Positions 46,568-56,022 of a DNA stretch of 64,000 nucleotides are shown in pieces. The notes below the pieces were generated by a model. The model saw only the letters and a list, made by a program, of their open reading frames with translations. It made no database searches and was not told where the DNA came from. Position numbers and translations under genes: made by a program. The DNA is from Roseomonas gilardii subsp. gilardii (GTDB lineage Bacteria; Pseudomonadota; Alphaproteobacteria; Acetobacterales; Acetobacteraceae), in assembly GCF_023078375.1 (NCBI RefSeq), contig NZ_CP095554.1:499001-563000 (forward strand), in the 5' to 3' direction. Every line of letters starts with the position of its first letter. Positions within the stretch are counted from its first letter, which is position 1.

Positions 46568-47522
46568 GGGGCGGCCGCTCGCGGGGCTCAGGGCTGCTGC
46601 CCGCCGCCGCCAGATCGTCCCAGGGCCAGCCGGTGCGAAGCTTCCCGCGCAGGAAATCCAGGAAGAGGCTGAGCCGGGGTGTGGCGAGGCGCCCATGCGC
46701 GTGCACCGCCTGCAAGGGCGGCCCGGGGACGTGCCAGCCGGGCAGGACGATCTGCAACCTCCCCTGCTTCACCTCCGGCCCGACCTCCCAGATGGATTTC
46801 ACCAGCAGCCCGGCCCCGGCCAGGGCAAGGGCCTGGGCGACCTCGCCATGGTCGGCGCTGGCCACGCCCGTGACCTGCACCGGTACCTCCTCGCCCTCCC
46901 GCGACCGGAAGCGCCAGTGGTCCTGGGGCGCGTCGCCGGACAGGATGCAGTCATGCTGCTCCAGATCCCGCGGATGCGCCGGCTGGCCCCGCCGCGCCAG
47001 ATAGGCGGGGGCGCCGCAGACGACGCGGTGGTTCGGGGCGAGCGGATGCGCCAGGATCTGGGAATCGGGCATGGCACCGAAGCGGATGGCCAGGTCGAAG
47101 CCACCGGTCATCAGGTCCACCATCGTATCCGTGGCGGCGAGGTGGATGCGCATTGCCGGGTGCAGGCACAGGAACTCCGCGATCAGGGGAGCCAGGATGC
47201 GCGTCCCGAAGGCGACGGTGGAGGTGATGCGCAACTGCCCGATCACCTCGCCCCGGCGCAGGGCCAGGGCAGCCTCCATCTCGTCGATCTGGGCCAGGAT
47301 CCGCCGGCAATGGGCCTGGAAGTCGCGCCCATCCTCGGTGAGGGCGAGATGCCGTGTGGTGCGGCTCACCAGCCGCATGCCGAGGCGCTGCTCCAGCCGC
47401 GCCAGGCGCTTGCTGACGACCGGCAGCGACATGCCGAGCTCACGGGCCGCCGCGGTCAGGCTGCCCATCTCGGCGACCCGGGCGAAGACCGTGATATCGA
47501 CGAGATTCTCGACGATGCGCAT
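46527..47522 (-). CDS. LysR-family transcriptional regulator
   Basis: 331 residues. The helix-turn-helix is MSLPVVSKRLARLEQRLGMRL following DITVFARVAEMGSLTAAARE. The effector domain follows (TSTVAFGTRILAPLIAEF, DLMTGGFDLAIRFG, LAGAGLLVKSIWEVGPEVKQ). It looks like the CrgA/GcvA-like group of activators. The final 25-30 residues (SPEPRERPPLSRAG) exceed the family end and overlap the convergent Lrp gene, so the true end may be an artefact of GC bias. Divergent from hutI, about 260 bases away, so histidine catabolism is a candidate target. Confidence 0.88.
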   Translation of the reverse strand: MRIVENLVDITVFARVAEMGSLTAAARELGMSLPVVSKRLARLEQRLGMRLVSRTTRHLALTEDGRDFQAHCRRILAQIDEMEAALALRRGEVIGQLRITSTVAFGTRILAPLIAEFLCLHPAMRIHLAATDTMVDLMTGGFDLAIRFGAMPDSQILAHPLAPNHRVVCGAPAYLARRGQPAHPRDLEQHDCILSGDAPQDHWRFRSREGEEVPVQVTGVASADHGEVAQALALAGAGLLVKSIWEVGPEVKQGRLQIVLPGWHVPGPPLQAVHAHGRLATPRLSLFLDFLRGKLRTGWPWDDLAAAGSSPEPRERPPLSRAGRGAGCRKP

Positions 47523-47782
47523 GCCGGTCGTTCCTCCCCTTGCGGCGGCCCCGCAAGAGGCGGGCCTGCGTTTTTACCCCGTAACGACGCGAGGGCCGTA
47601 TTGTCACCCTGTCACCCGCGATCTGTCCCTGCCTGTGTCAGGCAGCCTCCCGCGGCATGGGCCGGGAGGAGGCCGGCGGGCCGGAAATGCTCTAGCTTCC
47701 CCTTTCCAGGTCCTCGCCACTCCAGGGCGGGGGCGCAGGGCCGGGGCCCGGGCGGTGTTCCAGGGGGAAAGGACAGGATGCG

Positions 47783-49030
47783 ATGACCGAAGGGCGCCGT
47801 TTCGATCGCGTGTGGCTGGGGGGCAGGCTGCTGACCATGGCGCCGGACAGCCGTGGCGCGGCTGCGGGAGAGGCCGCCACCCTGGCGGGCTGCGGCGTGG
47901 TGGAGCGGGGCGCCATCGCCAGCCGGGACGGGCGGATCGCCTTCGCGGGGCCGGAGGACGGGCTTCCCTCCGGCTGGGAGGCCGGGGAGGTCCTGCGCCT
48001 GGAAGGCCGCTGGGTCACGCCAGGGCTGGTGGATTGCCACACCCATCTCGTCCATGGCGGCGACCGCGCGGCGGAGTTCGAGGCACGGCTCGCCGGCGCC
48101 ACCTATGCCGAGATCGCCCGCGCCGGGGGCGGCATCCTGTCCACCGTGCGCGCCACGCGGGCGGCGGATGAGGACGCGCTGGTGGCAGGCGCCCTGCCCC
48201 GGCTCGACCGCCTGCTCGCCGAGGGCGTGACCACGGTGGAGGTGAAGTCCGGCTATGGGCTGGAGACGGAGACCGAGCTGCGGATGCTGCGCGCCGCGCG
48301 GCGGCTGGGCGCGGCGCGCGATGTCGGCGTGGCCACCAGCTTCCTCGGCGCCCATGCGGTGCCGCCGGGGATGGAGGCGGAGGACTACACCACCCTGGTC
48401 TGCGGCACGATGCTACCCGCCGTGGCGGCGTCCGGGCTGGCCGATGCGGTGGATGTGTTCCACGAGAGCATTGCCTTCTCCGCCGCGCAGACTGAACGGG
48501 TCTTCGCCGCCGCGCGGGCCCATGGCCTGCCGGTGAAGCTGCATGCCGACCAGTTGGAGAATGGTGGCGGGGCGGCGCTGGCGGCACGCTGGGGGGCGCT
48601 CTCGGCGGATCACCTGGAATGCGCGGACGAGGCGGGGGCCGACGCCCTGGCACGCGCGGGCACCGTGGCGGTGCTGCTGCCCGGCGCCGCCTATACGCTG
48701 CGCGAGACCAGCCGCCCGCCGGTCAAGGCGCTGCGGCGGCATGGCGCCCACATCGCCGTGGCAACGGACTGCAATCCGGGAAGTTCGCCGCTCACCTCGA
48801 TCCTGCTGGCGATGAACATGGCGGCGGTGCTGTTCCGCCTGACCGTGCCGGAATGCCTGGCCGGGGTGACGCGCGAGGCGGCGCGGGCGCTGGGCCTGCT
48901 GGACCGGATCGGCACGCTGGAGGCGGGCAAGCGCTGCGACCTCGCCATCTGGGACATCGAGCGGCCGGCGGAGCTGGTCTACCGCCTGGGCTTCAACCCG
49001 CTCCACAGCCGCGTCCGGGGAGGAAAGTGA
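47783..49030 (+). CDS. hutI: imidazolonepropionase
   Basis: 415 residues; opens the ring of imidazolone-5-propionate to N-formimidoyl-L-glutamate in histidine breakdown. Metal ligands are in [29 protein letters not shown] and [14 protein letters not shown]; the last motif is diagnostic for HutI. The ATG at 47783 is preceded by AAAGGACAGG. The stop overlaps the start of hutF (TGATG). hutH and hutU are not in the window, so the first two steps must be encoded elsewhere. Confidence 0.95.
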   Translation: MTEGRRFDRVWLGGRLLTMAPDSRGAAAGEAATLAGCGVVERGAIASRDGRIAFAGPEDGLPSGWEAGEVLRLEGRWVTPGLVDCHTHLVHGGDRAAEFEARLAGATYAEIARAGGGILSTVRATRAADEDALVAGALPRLDRLLAEGVTTVEVKSGYGLETETELRMLRAARRLGAARDVGVATSFLGAHAVPPGMEAEDYTTLVCGTMLPAVAASGLADAVDVFHESIAFSAAQTERVFAAARAHGLPVKLHADQLENGGGAALAARWGALSADHLECADEAGADALARAGTVAVLLPGAAYTLRETSRPPVKALRRHGAHIAVATDCNPGSSPLTSILLAMNMAAVLFRLTVPECLAGVTREAARALGLLDRIGTLEAGKRCDLAIWDIERPAELVYRLGFNPLHSRVRGGK

Positions 49031-50397
49031 TGCGCCTTCTGGCCGAAGCCGCCTTGCTGGACGGCGAGATCCGTCGCGACGTCGCCATCACGCTCGATAC
49101 GGAGGGGTGCATCGCGGGCGTGGCCGCGGAGAGCGAGGCGGCGGAAGGCGACGAGCGCCTGTCCGGCCTCGTCGTGCCGGGGATGCCCAACCTGCACTCC
49201 CATGCCTTCCAGCGCGCCATGGCGGGGCTGGCCGAGCGCGCCGGGCCGGAGGGCGACAATTTCTGGCGCTGGCGCGAGGTGATGTACCGCTTCCTCGCCG
49301 TGCTGACGCCGGAGGATGTCGAGGCCATCGCGGCGCAGCTCTACGCGGAATGCCTGCGCCAGGGCTACACCGCCGTGGCGGAGTTCCACTACCTGCACAA
49401 TGCGCCGGACGGCACGCCCTATGCCGATCCGGCGGAGATGGCGCGGCGCATCGCTGCGGCGGCCGGGGTGGCGGGGATCGGGCTGACCCTGCTGCCGGTG
49501 CTCTACCGCCACAGCCAGTTCGGCGGGGCGGAGCCGGCGCCGGGGCAGCGGCGCTTCGTCCTGCCGGTCGAGACCTGGGCGGCGATCTGCCGGGAGGCCG
49601 CCTCCTGGCCCGGTGTGACGGCCGGCGTGGCGCCGCATTCGCTGCGCGCCGTGACGCCGGAGGAACTCTCCGCCAGCCTGGCGCTCGCGGCGGAGCTGGG
49701 CCCCGGCACGCCCATCCATATCCATGTCGCGGAACAGGTGAAGGAGGTCGAGGACTGCCTCGCCTGGAGCGGCCAGCGCCCGGTGCAATGGCTGCTCGGC
49801 CATGCGCCGGTGGATGCGCGCTGGTGCCTGATCCATGCCACGCATGCCGATCCGGCGGAAACCCTGGCCCTGGCACGGAGCGGCGCCGTGGCCGGTCTCT
49901 GCCCCACCACCGAGGCCAATCTCGGCGACGGCTTCTTTCCCCTGCCGGATTTCGCCGCCGCCGGCGGGCGCTTCGGCATCGGCACGGACAGCAACGTCTC
50001 CACCAGCCCCATCGAGGAGTTGCGCTGGATGGAATACGTCCAGCGCCTGCGCCATCGCGCCCGCAACGTCACCGAGACGCGGGCCGGCGCCTCGGTGGGC
50101 CTCGCCCTGCTGGAACGCGCGGCGCGGGGCGGCGCCCAGGCGCTGGGCCAGCCCATGGGGCGCCTCGCGCCGGGCTGCCGCGCCGATCTCCTGGTGCTGG
50201 ACACGGAGCACCCGGCCCTGGTCGGACGGGAGGGCGACGCGCTGCTGGATGCCTGGGTTTTTTCCGGCAACACCACGCCGGTCCGCGACGTGATGGCTGG
50301 CGGGTGCTGGGTGGTGCGCGACGGGGTGCACCACCGTCAGGCCGAGATCGCCACCCGCTTCGCCCGGGTGATGCGGCGGATTCGGGATCTGGCCTGA
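49030..50397 (+). CDS. hutF: formimidoylglutamate deiminase
   Basis: 455 residues of the amidohydrolase family. It converts N-formimidoylglutamate to N-formylglutamate in the five-step histidine pathway. Zinc ligands: NLHSHAFQRAMAG, IHIHVAEQVKEVEDCL, LIHATHADPAETLA and GTDSNVSTSPIEELRWMEY. GDNFWRWREVMYRF is a HutF signature. Translation is coupled to hutI. The next enzyme, HutG (N-formylglutamate amidohydrolase), is not seen here. Confidence 0.95.
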   Translation: MRLLAEAALLDGEIRRDVAITLDTEGCIAGVAAESEAAEGDERLSGLVVPGMPNLHSHAFQRAMAGLAERAGPEGDNFWRWREVMYRFLAVLTPEDVEAIAAQLYAECLRQGYTAVAEFHYLHNAPDGTPYADPAEMARRIAAAAGVAGIGLTLLPVLYRHSQFGGAEPAPGQRRFVLPVETWAAICREAASWPGVTAGVAPHSLRAVTPEELSASLALAAELGPGTPIHIHVAEQVKEVEDCLAWSGQRPVQWLLGHAPVDARWCLIHATHADPAETLALARSGAVAGLCPTTEANLGDGFFPLPDFAAAGGRFGIGTDSNVSTSPIEELRWMEYVQRLRHRARNVTETRAGASVGLALLERAARGGAQALGQPMGRLAPGCRADLLVLDTEHPALVGREGDALLDAWVFSGNTTPVRDVMAGGCWVVRDGVHHRQAEIATRFARVMRRIRDLA

Positions 50398-50415
50398 GAC
50401 GGTGCGCCTGTGGCT

Positions 50416-50445
50416 GGCCCCGGGGGCAAGCCTCCGCCCGGGGCC
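50416..50445. terminator. hairpin between convergent hutF and Lrp genes
   Basis: GGCCCCGGG (50416-50424) pairs with CCCGGGGCC (50437-50445), with a 12-base loop. It lies 18 bases after the hutF stop and 18 bases from the Lrp gene end. There is no T-run, so any termination would be weak or bidirectional. Confidence 0.4.
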
Positions 50446-50462
50446 GGATACCGGCGACGGCG

Positions 50463-50951
50463 TCATGGCACCAGGGCTTGCGGACCCGGCAGCGGAAGCT
50501 CCGTCGTCGTCTTGATCTCCGACATCACGATGCTGGAGATGATCTCGCGCACGCCGGGAAGCTGCGACAGGTGGTGGCGGTAGAGACGCTCATAGGCATC
50601 GACATCCGGCACCACGATCCGCAGCAGGTAGTCCGTCCCGCCCAGCAGCGAGAAACAGTCCAGCACCTCTGGCCGGCGCCGCACCGCCTCCTCGAATCCC
50701 GGCAGCGTGTCGCGGCCATGGGTGGCGAGCTTCACCTGGGCGAAGATCATCAGCTCCAGACCAAGCAGCTTCCGGTCCAGTAGTGCCACGCGGCGCCGCA
50801 CCAGCCCCGCTTCCTCCAGCCGCCGCACGCGGCGCCAGCAGGGCGCCTGGGAAAGCCCGACCTGCTCGGCCAGTTCGGTGCTGGAGAGCGAGGCGTCGCG
50901 CTGCAATGCGGCAAGAAGCCGCAGGTCGATGGCATCCAGGGCTATGCGCAT
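50463..50951 (-). CDS. Lrp/AsnC-family regulator, likely of the indolepyruvate oxidoreductase
   Basis: 162 residues. ALDAIDLRLLAALQRDASLS, LAEQVGLSQAPCWRRVRRLEEAG and the RAM domain LMIFAQVKLATHGRDTLPGF, LLGGTDYLLRIVVPDVDAYE, ISSIVMSEIKTTTELPLP. The ATG at 50951 opens the domain; a longer frame upstream is not needed. It is divergent from the large oxidoreductase gene with an inverted repeat directly before its start, so it probably regulates both. Confidence 0.92.
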   Translation of the reverse strand: MRIALDAIDLRLLAALQRDASLSSTELAEQVGLSQAPCWRRVRRLEEAGLVRRRVALLDRKLLGLELMIFAQVKLATHGRDTLPGFEEAVRRRPEVLDCFSLLGGTDYLLRIVVPDVDAYERLYRHHLSQLPGVREIISSIVMSEIKTTTELPLPGPQALVP

Positions 50952-50954
50952 ATT

Positions 50955-50970
50955 CCAATCGCCGAATTGG
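50955..50970. promoter_or_regulatory. inverted repeat CCAAT-N6-ATTGG
   Basis: Five-base arms CCAAT (50955-50959) and ATTGG (50966-50970) flank CGCCGA. It starts three bases upstream of the Lrp gene start, so it would sit across its leader or ribosome site. Lrp-type proteins bind such short palindromes; binding here would allow autoregulation. Confidence 0.5.
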
Positions 50971-51153
50971 CTCCGGAGGGAAGAACCATGCCCGATCTTC
51001 CCGCCAGAGGCGGGTCGACGCAACGAAAGATGAGAAATACCGCTGTAAGATAAAAGTCAAAAGAAGCAGGAGAGGCGTCCATGCAGCGATCTGTCGCCCG
51101 CGTTTCACCTCTTGCCGCCAGGGGAGGATTCCTGGCCGGTGGAGACCGGCGCC

Positions 51154-54100
51154 ATGCTTGACGCGCCGCTTCCCGCAGCCGCCCCGGCCCAGGGAAAGCC
51201 CACGGGGCTCCGCTACCTTTCCGGCATCCAGGCGCTGGTGCAGCTTCCGATGCTGCAGCGCGAGCGCGATGCCGCGGCCGGGCTCGACACGGCGGGCTTC
51301 ATCTCGGGCTATCGTGGCTCGCCCCTGGGCGGGCTGGATCAGGCCCTGTGGAAAACCCGCAAGGCGCTGGAGGAGCACCGCATCCACTTCCAGCCCGGGC
51401 TCAACGAGGATCTCGCCGCCACCGCCGTCTGGGGCACGCAGCAGGTCAACCTCTTTCCCGGCGCGAAGCATGCCGGTGTCTTCGGCATGTGGTACGGCAA
51501 GGGCCCCGGCGCCGACCGCACCATGGACGTGTTCAAGCATGCCAATGCCGCCGGCACCTCGCCCTTTGGCGGCGTCATCGCCGTGGTGGGCGACGACCAC
51601 GGCGCCAAATCCTCCTCCCTGCCGCATCAGAGCGACCATATCTTCGCCGCCGCCATGATGCCGGTGCTGAATCCGGCCGGGGTGCAGGAGATCCTGGATT
51701 TCGGCCTGCATGGCTGGGCCATGTCGCGCTTCTCCGGCTGCTGGGTGGCGCTGAAGGTCGTGGCGGATACGGTGGAAACCTCCTCCGGCATCTCGCTCGA
51801 TCCCTTCCGCGTCGCCACGCGGATCCCGGAGGACTTCCCGTTGCCGCCCGACGGGCTCGGCATCCGCTGGCCGGATTCGCCGCTGGCACAGGAGATGCGG
51901 CTGCAGCGCCACAAGGCCTATGCCGCCATGGCCTATGCGCGGCTGAACGGGCTGAACCATGTGGCGATCGACAGCCCCCGCGCGCGGCTGGGCATCGTCA
52001 CCACGGGCAAGTCCTATCTCGACGTGCGGCAGGCGCTGGACCAGCTCGGCATCGATGATGCCCAGGCCGCCGCGATCGGGCTGCGCGTCTTCAAGGTCGG
52101 CATGCCCTGGCCGCTGGATGCCGAGGGCGTGCGGCACTTCGCCGAGGGGCTGGAGGAGATCCTCGTCGTCGAGGAGAAGCGGCAGGTCATCGAGTACCAG
52201 CTCAAGGAACAGCTCTACAACTGGCGCGAGGATGTGCGCCCGCGCGTCATCGGCAAGTATGACGAGAAGGGCGAGTGGGAGCTGCCTGTGCATGACTGGC
52301 AGCTTCCCGCCGCGGGCGAGCTGACGCCGGCGCTGATCGCCCGCGTCATCGCCCGCCGCATCGGCCGCTTCCACGATCTGCCCTTCTCCCTCGGCGAACG
52401 CATCCGGGAGCGCCTGGCCTTCCTGGCGGCGAAGGAGGAATCCCTCGCCCGCCCGCGCACCACGGCGCAGCGCGTGCCGCATTACTGCTCCGGCTGCCCG
52501 CACAACACCTCCACCGTGGTGCCGGAGGGCAGCCGGGCGCTGGCGGGGATCGGCTGCCACTACATGGCCACCTGGCTGCGCGCCGAAAGCACGCAGACCT
52601 TCTCCCATATGGGAGGCGAGGGCGTGGCCTGGATCGGGCAGGCGCCCTTCACCGAGACAAAGCACGTCTTCGCCAATCTCGGCGACGGCACGTATTCGCA
52701 TTCCGGCCTGCTCGCGATCCGGCAGGCGGTCACGGCGGGCGTGCCGATCACCTACAAGATCCTTTTCAACGACGCGGTGGCGATGACCGGCGGCCAGCCG
52801 GTGGAAGGCACGCTCACCGTGCCGCAGATCGTGGCGCAGGTGCGGGCCGAGGGCGTGGAGCGTGTGGTCGTCGTGGTGGACGACCTCGCCCGCTATGACG
52901 GCGTGACGCTGCCGAAGGACGTGCCGCTGTTCGAGCGCCATGCGCTGGACCGGGTGCAGCGCGACCTGCGTGAATATCCCGGCGTCTCCGTGCTGGTCTA
53001 TGACCAGACCTGCGCCGCCGAGAAGCGCCGCCGCCGCAAGCGCAAGCTGATGGCCGACCCGGCGCGCCGCGTGGTGATCAACGAGCGCGTCTGCGAGGGC
53101 TGTGGCGACTGCTCGGCCAAGTCCAACTGCATGTCCGTGGTGCCGGTGGAAACGGAGTTCGGCCGCAAGCGGCAGATCGACCAGTCCTCCTGCAACAAGG
53201 ATTTCTCCTGCCTCGACGGCTTCTGCCCCTCCTTCGTCACGGTGGAGGGCGGGCGGTTGCGCAAGGGCAAGGCGCTGGCCCCGATCGGCGGGCTGGGTGC
53301 CTCGGGCGGCCAGACCTCGGTGGAGGGCAAGGGGGATGCGCCCGCCGCCCCGGCGGAAGCCGCCGCCAGCAGCCGCTCCTGGGCGGACCTGCCCGAGCCG
53401 CCGAAGCCGGCGCTGCGCGAACCTTATGGCATCCTCGTGACCGGCGTGGGCGGCACCGGCGTCGTCACCATCGGCGCCCTGCTCGGCACGGCGGCGACGC
53501 TGGAGGGCAAGGGCATCTCCGCCCTCGACATGGCCGGGCTGGCGCAGAAGGGCGGGCCGGTCTGGTCGCATCTGCGCATCGCCGCGCGGCAGGAGGAGAT
53601 CCACGCCGCCCGCCTCGCCGCCGGGGAGGCGCATCTCGTGCTGGGCTGCGACATCGTCGTGGCCGCGGCGGAGGAAAGCCTGACGCGGATGCGCGCCGGC
53701 CTCACCCGCGCCGTGGTGAACAGCGACTTCTCCGTCACCAGCGACTTCGTGCGTGGCTTCGCGGCGCAGGCGCGCAGCGGCGACGTGGCGCGGCACCGCG
53801 ACCCGCAATTCCCGCTCGCGGAGATGGAGCGGCAGATCGCCGAAGCCTGCGGCGGCGAGGGCGCGGCGGGCTTCGTCGGTGCCACGCGGCTCGCCACCGC
53901 GTTGCTGGGCGATTCCATCGCCACCAATCTCTTCATGGTGGGCTATGCCTACCAGAAGGGGCTGATCCCGCTGGAGGCCGGCTCGATCCTCAAAGCGATC
54001 GAGATGAACGGCGCCGCGGTGGCGATGAACCAGAACGCCTTCCAGTGGGGCCGGCAGGCGGTGCTGGACCTGGAGGCGGTGGAGCGCGCCGCCGATCCGC

Positions 54101-54831
54101 CGGAGCGCCACGTGCCCTCGCTGCACCTCTCCGCCACGCTGGAGGAGCGGGTGGAGCGCCGGGTGAAGGAGCTCACCTCCTACCAGGATGCCGCCTATGC
54201 CCGCCGCTACAGGGAGCTCGTGGCGCGGATCAGGGCGGCGGAGGCGGAACGCGTGCCGGGCCATGGCGAGCTGGCCGAGGCGGTGGCGCGCTATCATCAC
54301 AAGCTCCTCGCCTTCAAGGACGAGTTCGAGGTGGCGCGGCTCTTCACCGAGACCAGCTTCCTCCGCCGTATCGAGGAGCAGTTCGAGGGCGGCTGGCGCC
54401 TGAACTTCCACCTGGCGCCGCCGCTCTGGGCGCGGAAGGACCCGGAGACCGGCGAGCCGCGCAAGCGGAGCTACGGTCCCTGGATGTTGCGTGCGCTGCG
54501 CGTCCTGGCGCGGATGCGCCGCTTGCGCGGCACGGTGCTCGATCCCTTCCGTCACAGCGCCGACGGGCGCCTGCACCGGGAGATCCTGGCCGGGTACGAG
54601 CAGGACATGGAGGAGGTGCTGCGCCGCCTCAACCCGCATAACCACGCCGTGGCGGTGGAACTTGCCGCCCTGCCGGAGCAGATCCGCGGCTATGGCCCGG
54701 TGCGGGAACGGCATCTCGCCCATGCCCGCAAGCGCCGGGTGGAACTCCTGTCGCGCCTGCGTGGCGAGGAGACTGCCCGGACCCGCCTCGGCGATCCGGT
54801 CAGGGGGCCACAGGTGGTCATGGCAGGCTGA
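51154..54831 (+). CDS. indolepyruvate ferredoxin oxidoreductase (fused alpha/beta)
   Basis: 1225 residues, a one-chain fusion of IorA and IorB type domains. It oxidatively decarboxylates aryl-pyruvates to acyl-CoA with ferredoxin as acceptor. N-terminal PYR-like domain: AGFISGYRGSPLGGLDQAL, WGTQQVNLFPGAKHAGVFG. TPP domain: HYCSGCPHNTSTVVPEGS and LGDGTYSHSGLLAIRQAV. Two 4Fe-4S type cysteine sets lie in VCEGCGDCSAKSNCMSV and SSCNKDFSCLDGFCPSF. The gamma/IorB-like part is at YGILVTGVGGTGVVTIGALL. The start at 51154 is preferred, with GGAGACC upstream; a GTG at 51139 is an alternative. Divergent from an Lrp gene. Confidence 0.95.
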   Translation: MLDAPLPAAAPAQGKPTGLRYLSGIQALVQLPMLQRERDAAAGLDTAGFISGYRGSPLGGLDQALWKTRKALEEHRIHFQPGLNEDLAATAVWGTQQVNLFPGAKHAGVFGMWYGKGPGADRTMDVFKHANAAGTSPFGGVIAVVGDDHGAKSSSLPHQSDHIFAAAMMPVLNPAGVQEILDFGLHGWAMSRFSGCWVALKVVADTVETSSGISLDPFRVATRIPEDFPLPPDGLGIRWPDSPLAQEMRLQRHKAYAAMAYARLNGLNHVAIDSPRARLGIVTTGKSYLDVRQALDQLGIDDAQAAAIGLRVFKVGMPWPLDAEGVRHFAEGLEEILVVEEKRQVIEYQLKEQLYNWREDVRPRVIGKYDEKGEWELPVHDWQLPAAGELTPALIARVIARRIGRFHDLPFSLGERIRERLAFLAAKEESLARPRTTAQRVPHYCSGCPHNTSTVVPEGSRALAGIGCHYMATWLRAESTQTFSHMGGEGVAWIGQAPFTETKHVFANLGDGTYSHSGLLAIRQAVTAGVPITYKILFNDAVAMTGGQPVEGTLTVPQIVAQVRAEGVERVVVVVDDLARYDGVTLPKDVPLFERHALDRVQRDLREYPGVSVLVYDQTCAAEKRRRRKRKLMADPARRVVINERVCEGCGDCSAKSNCMSVVPVETEFGRKRQIDQSSCNKDFSCLDGFCPSFVTVEGGRLRKGKALAPIGGLGASGGQTSVEGKGDAPAAPAEAAASSRSWADLPEPPKPALREPYGILVTGVGGTGVVTIGALLGTAATLEGKGISALDMAGLAQKGGPVWSHLRIAARQEEIHAARLAAGEAHLVLGCDIVVAAAEESLTRMRAGLTRAVVNSDFSVTSDFVRGFAAQARSGDVARHRDPQFPLAEMERQIAEACGGEGAAGFVGATRLATALLGDSIATNLFMVGYAYQKGLIPLEAGSILKAIEMNGAAVAMNQNAFQWGRQAVLDLEAVERAADPPERHVPSLHLSATLEERVERRVKELTSYQDAAYARRYRELVARIRAAEAERVPGHGELAEAVARYHHKLLAFKDEFEVARLFTETSFLRRIEEQFEGGWRLNFHLAPPLWARKDPETGEPRKRSYGPWMLRALRVLARMRRLRGTVLDPFRHSADGRLHREILAGYEQDMEEVLRRLNPHNHAVAVELAALPEQIRGYGPVRERHLAHARKRRVELLSRLRGEETARTRLGDPVRGPQVVMAG

Positions 54832-54902
54832 GCCTCCCCTAAACGGGTCCGGCGCCCGGAGGATACCCCCGGGCGCCGGATCGTACTGTCATGGGGGAAG
54901 GA

Positions 54903-55409
54903 TCAGAGCCGGTCGGAGGTCAGCCGGCCGATGACGAAGCCCAGCACCCCGACGATGGCCAGGGAGAGCAGCGGGCGTTCCTTGATCGTCTCGCCGGCCT
55001 GGCCCGCCTTCTCGCCGATCGTGTCCCGCGCCTGGTGGGCATAGTCGCTGGCCTTGTGGGCGGCGTCGCTCAGCGCGGGCTTCACGCGTTCGCGCATCAG
55101 TTCCTCGACCTGGGCGCGGAGGCGGGCGATCTCGCCACTCGCCCCTTCCGCCGCGTCGCTCACCGCGGCCTTGGCCTGCTCATAGCCCTCGCCCGCCTTC
55201 TCGGAGAGCCTGGCGGCCCCCTCCTTCGCGCTGTCCGCGGCATCGGAGACGGCGTCCTTGGCGTCGCCATAGGCCTTCTGGGCCTTGCCGGAGAGCTGGT
55301 CGGCCTTGCCCTCGGCCTGGGTCTTGGCATCGCCGGTCACCTTGCCGACGGCTTCCTCGGCCTTGCCGCCGAGGTTCCGGGCCGTGCCTTCGATCTTGTT
55401 CTCGTCCAT
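54903..55409 (-). CDS. CsbD-like stress protein fused to a DUF883-type membrane tail
   Basis: 168 residues. The CsbD-like N terminus is MDENKIEGTARNLGGKAEEA followed by VGKVTGDAKTQAEGKADQLSG. A long Ala-rich helical middle (coiled-coil-like AKEGAARLSEKAGEGYEQ) leads to a DUF883-style end: RERVKPALSDAAHKAS and a single membrane helix LLSLAIVGVLGFVIGRLTS. DUF883 proteins (ElaB/YqjD) bind ribosomes to the membrane in stationary phase. Co-directional with the GlsB-type gene upstream, a stress-gene pair. Confidence 0.88.
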   Translation of the reverse strand: MDENKIEGTARNLGGKAEEAVGKVTGDAKTQAEGKADQLSGKAQKAYGDAKDAVSDAADSAKEGAARLSEKAGEGYEQAKAAVSDAAEGASGEIARLRAQVEELMRERVKPALSDAAHKASDYAHQARDTIGEKAGQAGETIKERPLLSLAIVGVLGFVIGRLTSDRL

Positions 55410-55497
55410 GTCCGTGTCTTCTCCGGAGATCTGCTGGGAAACTTGCCTGCAGGGTTCTGGTTGCGGCCCGCCGGGGGCGCGCGGCCCCCGGCCGCCC

Positions 55498-55755
55498 TCA
55501 GACGGCCCGCCGCCCGGCTACTGCGTGGTAGATCAGCAACACGATGATCGCGCCGATCACGGCCACGATCATGCTGTAGATGTTGAAGCCGGTCACACCG
55601 GCCCCGCCGAAGGCGCTGAACAGCCAGCCACCGACCACGGCGCCGACGATGCCGAGCACGATGTCCAGCACCACACCCGAGCCGGTCTTGTTGACGATCT
55701 TGCTGGCGATGAAGCCGGCGATCAGTCCGAGGATGAGCCAGCCAATAATCGACAT
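55498..55755 (-). CDS. GlsB/YeaQ/YmgE family membrane protein
   Basis: 85 residues, three membrane helices: IIGWLILGLIAGFIASKIV, VVLDIVLGIVGAVVGGWLFS and YSMIVAVIGAIIVLLIYHAV. The GSGVVLDIVLGIVGA core is the family signature. ATG at 55755 has GGAGCGGAAC upstream. Such genes respond to general stress in many bacteria. About 90 bases separate it from the CsbD-like gene downstream. Confidence 0.9.
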   Translation of the reverse strand: MSIIGWLILGLIAGFIASKIVNKTGSGVVLDIVLGIVGAVVGGWLFSAFGGAGVTGFNIYSMIVAVIGAIIVLLIYHAVAGRRAV

Positions 55756-56022
55756 GTTCCGCTCCAGATGACTGCGCGGCGGGCCTCTCCCTGGAGGCTG
55801 CCATACCGGCAACAAGCGCGCAGGCCGCCCCGGGTTGCCATGCGGGCCATACAAAGCATGCGGGCGATCCGAGGCCGGTCCGGCTGCCGAAGGCTCACCG
55901 CCCCGGGAAGCCTCCCCTCGCGGCCGGTCCCGGAATCAGGTTGTGGAAATCCACGCTCCTCTCGCGCGATGCGCGAGGTTGCCTCTTGCGCGGCAGGGCC
56001 GGGCCATGCGACCCCCCATGCC

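Noticed and set aside
50590-54723. A 1377-codon open frame on the minus strand opposite the indolepyruvate oxidoreductase gene
   Set aside because: It is the mirror of a well-supported gene; its translation is rich in His, Arg and Gly with no domain, a typical antisense shadow in GC-rich DNA.
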